Source: a bacterium | GTDB lineage: Bacteria > Thermosulfidibacterota > Thermosulfidibacteria > Thermosulfidibacterales > JALWSI01 | Direction of reading: 5' to 3' | DNA length: 10,515 nucleotides | NCBI GenBank assembly: GCA_027080315.1 | Contig: JALWSI010000240.1 | Location: 1-10,515 of the forward strand | Shown here: piece after piece, positions 1 through 4,572 of the stretch | How the letters are laid out: every line of letters starts with the position of its first letter | Numbering within the stretch: position 1 is the first letter of the stretch | The notes under the pieces: model-generated | Told to the model about the DNA's origin: nothing | The model's input: the letters and a program-made list of their open reading frames with translations, nothing else | Databases searched by the model: none | Translations under genes and position numbers: made by a program

Positions 1-2
1 GC

Positions 3-392
3 CAGCCCGAGGTGAACCTTGGAATAATCCCCGGATACGGAGGCACTCAGAGATTGCCCAGGCTGGTGGGCAAGGGAAGAGCCCTTGATCTTTTGATCAC
101 TGGTAGAATGATAGATGCCAACGAGGACCAGCAATGGGGCTTGGTTAATAAGGTGGTTCCCCCTGAGAAGCTTCTTGACGAGGCCAAAGAGCTGTTAAAG
201 CTCATACTCTCAAAAGGTCCCTTGGCAGTTAAGTATGCCATTGAAGCGTTGGATAGGGGACTGGAAGTGAGCCTTGAAGAGGGACTGAGAATAGAAGCGG
301 ATCTCTTTGGGCTCTCCTGCGCCACCGAGGACATGAAAGAGGGCACCCAGGCCTTCATAGAGAAAAGAAAGGCAAACTTCGCGGGCAAATAG
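3..392 (+). CDS. Enoyl-CoA hydratase/isomerase (crotonase family), C-terminal part, cut by left edge
   Basis: C-terminal 129 residues of a crotonase-fold enzyme, probably a short-chain enoyl-CoA (3-hydroxybutyryl-CoA) hydratase. Family role: reversible hydration of trans-2-enoyl-CoA in fatty-acid or butyrate metabolism in the cytoplasm. The reading frame is open to the window edge and enters at QPEVNLGIIPGYGGTQRLP, the family's second catalytic block. The Glu of 'PE' (codon 9-11) matches the second catalytic glutamate; the first lies off-window. The C-terminal CATEDMKEGTQAFIEKRK signature and a final NFAGK are typical of short-chain crotonases. GTG at position 12 is an internal Val codon and not a start. 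A strong terminator follows 21 bases after the stop, so this gene ends its transcription unit. Family assignment is firm; the exact substrate is not visible. The MaoC-type hydratase at 3311 could act on similar CoA esters but is not in the same operon. Confidence 0.93.
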   Translation, partial: QPEVNLGIIPGYGGTQRLPRLVGKGRALDLLITGRMIDANEDQQWGLVNKVVPPEKLLDEAKELLKLILSKGPLAVKYAIEALDRGLEVSLEEGLRIEADLFGLSCATEDMKEGTQAFIEKRKANFAGK

Positions 393-413
393 TTCCTTCA
401 TCCCTCTTTGGCT

Positions 414-450
414 ATGGGGAGAAGAGGTAGCTCTTCTCCCCATCTTTTTT
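414..450 (+). terminator. Strong rho-independent terminator after the enoyl-CoA hydratase gene
   Basis: A perfect 13-base-pair stem, ATGGGGAGAAGAG (414-426) with CTCTTCTCCCCAT (431-443), closes a GTAG tetraloop. It is followed by C and six T residues (445-450). This is a textbook intrinsic terminator on the plus strand. It separates the enoyl-CoA hydratase gene from the rpmH cluster. Confidence 0.92.
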
Positions 451-457
451 CACCCCC

Positions 458-486
458 TTGACCACCGCCTCCGCCTATGGTTTAGG
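458..486 (+). promoter_or_regulatory. Possible sigma-70 promoter for the rpmH-rnpA-yidD-yidC cluster
   Basis: TTGACC at 458-463 (five of six bases of the -35 consensus) lies exactly 17 bases from TTTAGG at 481-486 (three of six of the -10 consensus). The terminator just upstream ends at 450, so the rpmH cluster needs a start of transcription in this spacer. The -10 box is poor. TATGGT at 476-481 is an alternative -10 but has no -35 partner. If correct, transcription would begin near 493 and leave a leader of roughly 60 bases before the rpmH start. Confidence 0.35.
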
Positions 487-489
487 AGG

Positions 490-525
490 CACCCACGGCG
501 CAAGCAGGTGAATCTCAAAACGCCG
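490..525 (+). promoter_or_regulatory. Possible H-type pseudoknot in the rpmH leader
   Basis: CACC (490-493) can pair with GGTG (507-510), and CGGCG (496-500) can pair with CGCCG (521-525). The two stems interleave and would form an H-type pseudoknot. Its loops would be CA (494-495), CAAGCA (501-506) and an A-rich AATCTCAAAA (511-520). The Shine-Dalgarno of rpmH begins 16 bases downstream. The stems are short and could occur by chance. It matches no riboswitch class or ribosomal leader that I recognise. Confidence 0.18.
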
Positions 526-556
526 CAATACCCGAAAGAGAAGGAGGAGAAGGGAA

Positions 557-694
557 TTGAAGCGCACCTTTCAACCCAAGAATAGACGCAGAAGAAGGAG
601 AATGGGATTTCTCGCAAAGATGAGAAGCAGATCCGGAAGAAGAATCATCAAGAGACGCAGGGCAAAAGGCAGAAAGCGCTTGGCCGTTCAATAG
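557..694 (+). CDS. rpmH: 50S ribosomal protein L34
   Basis: 45-residue protein of the large ribosomal subunit, the usual length for bacterial L34 (about 44-46). The sequence opens [10 protein letters not shown] and ends [12 protein letters not shown], which are the two conserved ends of the family. The middle ([18 protein letters not shown]) also fits. It carries six consecutive arginines (R10-R15), more uniform than the mixed Lys/Arg of most homologues. The start is TTG at 557. It is supported by AAGGAGG at 541-547 with a 9-base spacer and by the exact match to the family N-terminus. It is the first gene of the rpmH-rnpA-yidD-yidC cluster, and its stop lies 7 bases before the rnpA start. Many bacteria place dnaA and the replication origin upstream of rpmH; here an enoyl-CoA hydratase gene stands there instead. 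Confidence 0.97.
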   Translation: MKRTFQPKNRRRRRRMGFLAKMRSRSGRRIIKRRRAKGRKRLAVQ

Positions 695-701
695 ATGAGT
701 T

Positions 702-1082
702 TTGGATAGTGAAGAGAGGAAAAGAGAGGAAAGAAAGAAGTTTCCTAAAAAGGCTCGCTTAAGGAAGAGAAGCGAGTTTTTAAGGATTTACAACGAGGGA
801 AAGCGGCTGAGTAGCAAGCACTTTCTGCTGCACTACCTTGATAACCAGGAAGAAGGCCCTAGGCTTGGAATCACTGTTACCAAGAAGTGCGGAAACGCCG
901 TGAGGAGGAACAGATGGAAGCGGCTGATTCGGGAAGCCTACAGACTGCATCGCAGCAAGCTGCCAAAGGTGGACCTTGTGGTGACAGTGAAGAGAGGGGT
1001 AAACCCTCCATCTTTTGGAGCAGCAGAGAAAGAGCTTTTAAGGCTGTGGAGACAGATGGCCCCAAAAGGGAATCGCCCTTAG
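702..1082 (+). CDS. rnpA: Ribonuclease P protein component
   Basis: 126-residue basic protein that binds the catalytic RNase P RNA and helps process the 5' ends of precursor tRNAs. The family's N-terminal element [17 protein letters not shown] is at residues 19-35. The signature RNR motif ([14 protein letters not shown]) is at residues 68-81, and [13 protein letters not shown] precedes it. About 14 very charged residues before FPKKARL extend past the usual N-terminus. The start is TTG at 702, because a TGA at 696-698 closes the frame just upstream and no other ATG, GTG or TTG comes before the conserved region. Its Shine-Dalgarno is weak, so translation is probably coupled to rpmH, which ends 7 bases before. 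The 3' end overlaps the likely yidD start by 37 bases. Confidence 0.95.
   Translation: MDSEERKREERKKFPKKARLRKRSEFLRIYNEGKRLSSKHFLLHYLDNQEEGPRLGITVTKKCGNAVRRNRWKRLIREAYRLHRSKLPKVDLVVTVKRGVNPPSFGAAEKELLRLWRQMAPKGNRP
902..916 (+). promoter_or_regulatory. Strong Shine-Dalgarno plus ATG inside rnpA, in frame with yidD
   Basis: GAGGAGG (902-908), a 5-base spacer and ATG (914-916) lie within the codons of the rnpA RNR motif, in the +2 frame. That frame stays open without a stop into yidD at 1300. Initiation here would give YidD a 44-residue N-terminal extension. The purines may simply reflect Arg codons of the RNR motif, so this is a candidate only. Confidence 0.2.
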
Positions 1083-1300
1083 TCAGGGCCATAAAGATAA
1101 CGATATGGGGTTATCGGATCTTCCTGTCTCCCCTATTTCCCCCTGCATGCCGTTTCACCCCAACCTGTTCCCAGTATGCCTTAGAGGCCGTTGAGATCCA
1201 CGGTGCATTGAAGGGTTCGTGGCTTGCCCTGAAGCGCATACTCAGATGCCACCCCTTCAATCCAGGAGGGTTTGACCCTGTACCCCCAAGAAAGAGTTGA
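1046..1300 (+). CDS. yidD: YidD membrane protein insertion efficiency factor
   Basis: Small membrane-associated protein that, in E. coli, helps the YidC/Sec machinery insert inner-membrane proteins. The diagnostic core is complete: [30 protein letters not shown] followed by [19 protein letters not shown]. All family cysteines are present (ACRF, PTCSQ, RCHPF). From GTG at 1046 the product is 84 residues, which matches the family (about 70-85). This start overlaps rnpA by 37 bases and has only a poor ribosome-binding site. The frame is open much further upstream, with a well-placed ATG at 914 (128 residues) and a GTG at 887 (137 residues). I prefer 1046 because the extra residues look like out-of-frame rnpA sequence. 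The stop at 1298-1300 lies 9 bases before yidC. Function is sure; the start is not. Confidence 0.88.
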   Translation: METDGPKRESPLVRAIKITIWGYRIFLSPLFPPACRFTPTCSQYALEAVEIHGALKGSWLALKRILRCHPFNPGGFDPVPPRKS

Positions 1301-1309
1301 GGAGAGAAG

Positions 1310-2875
1310 ATGAAACCAGAACAGAGGCTTATACTTGCATTCGTTTTTGCCCTGCTAATAGCAGTGGCCTTTCAGAAGTACGTGGTTCCTCCAAAGAAAG
1401 AAGCAAACACCAAAAGCAAACCCGCCCCAGCCCAGCAGGCGGCAAATATGCCAAAGGCAAATCCCACCTCTCCCTTCGCTATGGAGAGGTCTCGCACCCC
1501 TGCAATGGCAGCCAAGATGAGCAAAGGGAAGGTGATCACCCTTGAGCTTCCCTATGCCACGGTGAGGTTTAACAGCTTTGGAGGGGTCTTAAACGGATAC
1601 GCCCTTAAAAAATACAAAGACGCCAAGGGCAAGCCCATGGAGCTGATAGAGAAGCAGGGATACTTTCAGGTGGTGCTGCCAGACAACCCCTCTCTCGCCG
1701 CCAAGGTAAACACCTCCACCTTCACCATGAGAAAGGTAAGTGAGAAAGGTAAAACCGGAGTAGAGCTAACCTTAACCCTGCCTGCAGAAAAGCTGACAGT
1801 GAAGAAGAGGTTTTTATTCTCTCTTAACGCCCCCTACACCATGGAGGGAACCATAGAGGCAAGCCAAGGGGGTAAACCCTTAGCCACAGGTGTCCTCATG
1901 GGACCCCAGATCGCCCCCACAGACCGAAAGAGCCATTACGCCTTTGCGGGCCCTCTGGTCTATCTAAAAGATAAAAATAAGGCAAAAGAGGTTAAGTTAA
2001 AAAAGGATGGGCAGCACCGCGAGTTCACAAATCCCTACTGGGTGGCGCTGCAGTCTCTCTACTTCACCTCCACCGTGGTGCCATCTTTGCCCACCTACAC
2101 ATGGATAGAGAGAATAAAAAAGGATCATTGGCGCATTGCGGTGTGGAGTGAGAACCCAAAGCCCTTCTCCTTCTGGGGCTTTGTGGGGCCCAAACGCTTT
2201 GATCTGCTAAAAAGCTTCAACATGCACTTAGAAGAGAACATCCGCTTCGGAATGTTTGCCATAATAGCCAAGCCAGCTCTGGAGTTCCTCAACTACCTCT
2301 ACGGAAAGGTGCATAACTACGGATGGGCCATAATCATACTCACCTTGATCCTGAAGATCCTCTTTCACCCTCTAACCGCTTACGGCTACAAGTCTATGGC
2401 CAAGATGCAAGACCTTCAGCCCAAGCTGCAGGAGATCAAAAGGCTTTACAAAGACGACCCAGCCAAGATGAACGAAGAGACCATGGCCCTCTACAAAAGA
2501 GAGAAGATAAACCCCATGGGTGGCTGCCTGCCCATGCTGCTCCAAATCCCCGTATTCTTCGCCCTCTACAAGGTGTTAATGGTGGCAATAGAGCTAAGAC
2601 ACGCCCCCTTTATTGGATACCTCACCGACCTCTCTGCAAAGGATCCCTACTACATCACCCCGGTGCTCATGGGAGCAACCATGTTCCTGCAGCAGAAGAT
2701 GACCCCTGCCATGGGCGACTCAACCCAGAACAAGATCATGCTGGCAATGCCCATTGTCTTCACCTTCCTCTTCTTAAACTTCCCCTCTGGACTCGTCCTT
2801 TACTGGCTGGTGAACAACGTGATCTCCATAGGAGAACAGTATTTGGTAAAAAAGGTTTACGCCAAAAAATCATAA
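1310..2875 (+). CDS. yidC: YidC membrane protein insertase (diderm type)
   Basis: 521-residue polytopic membrane protein that inserts and folds inner-membrane proteins, alone or with SecYEG. An N-terminal membrane segment (about 6-22) is followed by a Pro/Ala/Lys-rich linker (28-70) and a periplasmic beta-sandwich domain (about 75-310). The conserved five-helix core runs from about 320 to 515. Family hallmarks are YGWAIIILTLILKILFHPL (337-355), SMAKMQDLQPKLQEIK (362-377), INPMGGCLPMLLQIPVFFALY (400-420), MPIVFTFLFLNFPSGLVLYW (480-499) and NNVISIGEQ (502-510). The groove positive charge is Lys349, where E. coli has Arg366. The large periplasmic domain is typical of Gram-negative-type YidC and absent in Firmicutes. 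ATG at 1310 has a clear GAGGAG (1299-1304) that overlaps the yidD stop. The usual downstream partners jag/khpB and mnmE do not follow. Confidence 0.97.
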   Translation: MKPEQRLILAFVFALLIAVAFQKYVVPPKKEANTKSKPAPAQQAANMPKANPTSPFAMERSRTPAMAAKMSKGKVITLELPYATVRFNSFGGVLNGYALKKYKDAKGKPMELIEKQGYFQVVLPDNPSLAAKVNTSTFTMRKVSEKGKTGVELTLTLPAEKLTVKKRFLFSLNAPYTMEGTIEASQGGKPLATGVLMGPQIAPTDRKSHYAFAGPLVYLKDKNKAKEVKLKKDGQHREFTNPYWVALQSLYFTSTVVPSLPTYTWIERIKKDHWRIAVWSENPKPFSFWGFVGPKRFDLLKSFNMHLEENIRFGMFAIIAKPALEFLNYLYGKVHNYGWAIIILTLILKILFHPLTAYGYKSMAKMQDLQPKLQEIKRLYKDDPAKMNEETMALYKREKINPMGGCLPMLLQIPVFFALYKVLMVAIELRHAPFIGYLTDLSAKDPYYITPVLMGATMFLQQKMTPAMGDSTQNKIMLAMPIVFTFLFLNFPSGLVLYWLVNNVISIGEQYLVKKVYAKKS

Positions 2876-2882
2876 TACGGGG

Positions 2883-2911
2883 TTCACTTTTTGCACAATA
2901 AGGAATATAAA
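2883..2911 (+). promoter_or_regulatory. Likely sigma-70 promoter for the zinc-ribbon gene
   Basis: TTCACT (2883-2888, four of six -35 bases) lies 17 bases from TATAAA (2906-2911, five of six -10 bases), in the 85-base gap between yidC and the zinc-ribbon gene. An overlapping weaker pair is TTGCAC (2891-2896) with CACTAT (2914-2919), also at 17 bases. No terminator is evident after yidC, so readthrough from the upstream cluster remains possible. Confidence 0.5.
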
Positions 2912-2928
2912 AACACTATGGTGCTTTG

Positions 2929-2940
2929 AGTTTTAAAACT
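2929..2940. repeat. Perfect 12-base palindrome just after the predicted transcription start
   Basis: AGTTTTAAAACT reads identically on both strands and does not extend further. It sits between the predicted promoter (2883-2911) and the Shine-Dalgarno AAGGAG (2949-2954) of the zinc-ribbon gene, a position where a dimeric repressor could bind. AT-rich sequence makes chance palindromes fairly likely, so an operator role is only a suggestion. Confidence 0.3.
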
Positions 2941-2960
2941 TGTGTTGAAAGGAGAGAAGG

Positions 2961-3248
2961 ATGGAGAAGGTGGTTAGTGTAAGCTTTGTATGTAACATAT
3001 GTGGGGAGAAGCACAGGGAAGAGGTGAGCAGTGAGAAGCTATCAGAGTGGGCAAAGAGTTCGGTGCAGCCCATATTCGTCTGCCCCAACTGCGGAGAAGA
3101 CGGCCTTGTTCACATCAACAACGCCCATATCAAGGTGATTGCCAAATACTTAGACCTTTACAACTCCCTTGTGGACTCTCTGAACATCGAGCTTGAGAAG
3201 CTAAGCCGCCACGGGGTCTGGCTTGAAATAGAGAAGTCAGAGAAGTGA
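2961..3248 (+). CDS. Small four-cysteine zinc-ribbon protein of unknown function
   Basis: 95-residue protein that I do not recognise as a named family. Two CxxC pairs (C11/C14 in VCNICGEKH and C41/C44 in VCPNCGEDG), 26 residues apart, form a probable zinc ribbon. The second half (about 55-82) is a predicted helix, IKVIAKYLDLYNSLVDSLNIELEKL, and the C-terminus is charged. No membrane segment or signal peptide is seen. ATG at 2961 has a good AAGGAG (2949-2954) with a 6-base spacer. The gene has its own candidate promoter and palindrome upstream and a hairpin terminator downstream, so it looks like a single-gene unit. Such small ribbons often bind nucleic acid or act as adaptors for larger complexes, but nothing here shows which. 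The regular codon pattern, good ribosome-binding site and paired cysteines make a real gene very likely. Confidence 0.85.
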   Translation: MEKVVSVSFVCNICGEKHREEVSSEKLSEWAKSSVQPIFVCPNCGEDGLVHINNAHIKVIAKYLDLYNSLVDSLNIELEKLSRHGVWLEIEKSEK

Positions 3249-3287
3249 GAAGGGTGGACAGGCTAAAGCCTGTCCCATTTCTCCTTT
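3247..3287 (+). terminator. Hairpin terminator after the zinc-ribbon gene
   Basis: A perfect 8-base-pair stem, GGACAGGC (3256-3263) with GCCTGTCC (3268-3275), closes a TAAA loop. An outer stem GAGAA (3247-3251) with TTCTC (3279-3283) can extend it across a small internal bulge. The T-tract is interrupted (ATTTCTCCTTT), so termination may be partial. The hairpin begins at the zinc-ribbon stop codon and lies before the MaoC gene. Confidence 0.7.
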
Positions 3288-3310
3288 AAACATATCAGTA
3301 ATTAGAAGCC

Positions 3311-3766
3311 ATGACTGAGCTAAAAGGTCTGTACTACGAAGACTTTGAAGAGGGAATGGAGTTCACCACCCCGGCAAGAACCATCACAGAGGCCGATGTG
3401 GTGAACTTTGCCTGTTTCTCAGGAGACTTTCACCCCCTACACACCGATGCCGTCTATGCATCAAAGGGACCCTTTGGTGAAAGAATAGCCCATGGAATGT
3501 GCGGCTTCTCCATAGCCATGGGTCTGCTCATCAGGCTTAACATCTTTCACCACACCATCGTGGCCTTCTACGGAATTGACAGATGGAGGTTCACCCACCC
3601 CATCAAGCTTGGAACCACCATCCACGTTGTGGCCAAAGTAATCAAGAAGGAAGAGAAGAGACCAGAGCACGGGCTGGTGGTCTTCAACCTTGACGTTATT
3701 GACCAGAACGGCACCCTCATCATGACAGGCATCATCAGAACCCTCATGATGAAGAGAGACAGCTAA
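3311..3766 (+). CDS. MaoC-like hot-dog (R)-specific enoyl-CoA hydratase
   Basis: 151-residue single hot-dog-fold protein of the MaoC/hydratase-2 family, which hydrates enoyl-CoA (or acyl-carrier-linked) esters to (R)-3-hydroxy products. The catalytic stretch SGDFHPLHTDAVYASKGPF holds the Asp/His pair at D39 and H44. His41 stands where PhaJ-type enzymes have Asn, a common variant in this family. GERIAHGM (56-63) completes the active-site signature. An N-terminal YYEDFEEGMEF and a C-terminal beta sheet fit the fold. ATG at 3311 is the first possible start because TAA at 3299-3301 closes the frame. The ribosome-binding site is weak (AGAAG too close to the ATG) and I see no convincing promoter. 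Its stop overlaps the tatD stop on the other strand. The precise substrate cannot be read, and a thioesterase-like or dehydratase role in acyl-CoA metabolism remains open. Confidence 0.88.
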   Translation: MTELKGLYYEDFEEGMEFTTPARTITEADVVNFACFSGDFHPLHTDAVYASKGPFGERIAHGMCGFSIAMGLLIRLNIFHHTIVAFYGIDRWRFTHPIKLGTTIHVVAKVIKKEEKRPEHGLVVFNLDVIDQNGTLIMTGIIRTLMMKRDS

Positions 3767-4572
3767 ACCCCCAAGACCCCCTTCAGGTTGGTAGATAGCT
3801 GAGTGGCTCCCTCTTGAAGAGAGACACCTTTAAGCCTGCAAAGGGCGACAAAGGTTGCCACCACCCAAGCAGGCTCGTTTCTCTTTCCCCTCACCGGTTG
3901 TGGAGAGAGAAAAGGCGCGTCTGTCTCAACAAGCAGTCTATTAATGGGCACCTTGGCCACCGACCTTCTCAAAAGCTCAGCCTTCGGGTATGTTATGGGC
4001 CCCGCCACCGAGATGTAGAACCCCATCTCCAGATAGACCTGGGCGTCGTCGGGAGAACCGGAGAAACAGTGGATTATTCCCCCCACCTCGTGGGCCCTAT
4101 GCTCTCGCATGAGCCTTTGTAGCTCGGGATGGGCATCGCGGCAGTGGATCACCACCGGCTTCTTCAGATCCCTCGCCATGTTGAGTTGACCCACAAAGTG
4201 TCTCTCCTGATCCTCTCTGGGAGAGAGATTGCGGTAAAAGTCCAGTCCTATCTCCCCTATGGCCACCACTTTAGGACGCTGGGCAAGCCTCTCAAGGCTC
4301 AAATAGTGGCTCTTTGACATGCCGGCAACATCATGGGGATGCACCCCAACGGTGGCAAAGAGGTTATCGTATGACTCTGCCACCGCCACCGCCTTCTCGC
4401 TGTCCTCGCAGTCTATGCCTATGGTGACCATCCGGGTCACACCGTAGCGGCGAGCCCGGTTGATCACCTCGTCAAGGTCCTCGCTGTAGTGATCCCCAAA
4501 GTGGAGATGGCAATGGCTGTCAAATATGGAGAGCCCCTTTGGCAGGGGTTCTATGGGCACCTTTCTCTTCAA
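3763..4572 (-). CDS. tatD: TatD family metal-dependent deoxyribonuclease
   Basis: 269-residue TIM-barrel hydrolase of the TatD/YabD family, cytoplasmic metal-dependent DNases with 3'-5' exonuclease activity in studied members. All expected metal ligands are visible: H20 and H22 (DSHCHLH), E107 (GEIGLDFYR), H143 (VIHCRDAH), H168 (IIHCFSG) and D218 (ETDAPFL). Length is normal (about 255-270). The start is TTG at 4572, overlapping the metG stop as TTGA. This implies translational coupling, and GAGGTG sits just upstream. An alternative GTG at the fifth codon would shorten it by four residues. It is the last gene of the serS-holB-ricT-metG-tatD operon; metS followed by the tatD homologue yabD is also the order in B. 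subtilis. It ends tail to tail with the MaoC gene, with no room for a terminator between them. Confidence 0.93.
   Translation of the reverse strand: MKRKVPIEPLPKGLSIFDSHCHLHFGDHYSEDLDEVINRARRYGVTRMVTIGIDCEDSEKAVAVAESYDNLFATVGVHPHDVAGMSKSHYLSLERLAQRPKVVAIGEIGLDFYRNLSPREDQERHFVGQLNMARDLKKPVVIHCRDAHPELQRLMREHRAHEVGGIIHCFSGSPDDAQVYLEMGFYISVAGPITYPKAELLRRSVAKVPINRLLVETDAPFLSPQPVRGKRNEPAWVVATFVALCRLKGVSLQEGATQLSTNLKGVLGV

Noticed and set aside
451-510. Short coding frame on the minus strand ending in the terminator region
   Set aside because: It is bounded by a TAG upstream, is only about 20 codons and largely repeats the terminator stem; no ribosome-binding site.
451-556. Replication origin next to rpmH
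   Set aside because: No cluster of DnaA boxes (TTATCCACA-like) or AT-rich unwinding element is visible, and dnaA is not adjacent.
695-709. ATG at 695 just after rpmH as the rnpA start
   Set aside because: It gives only a four-codon peptide before TAG and is out of frame with rnpA; the TTG at 702 is the only usable start in the rnpA frame.
2323-2901. 192-codon open frame overlapping the 3' half of yidC
   Set aside because: It lies in another frame of yidC's conserved core, has no ribosome-binding site, and its composition (His, Pro, Arg-rich) is that of a shifted frame.
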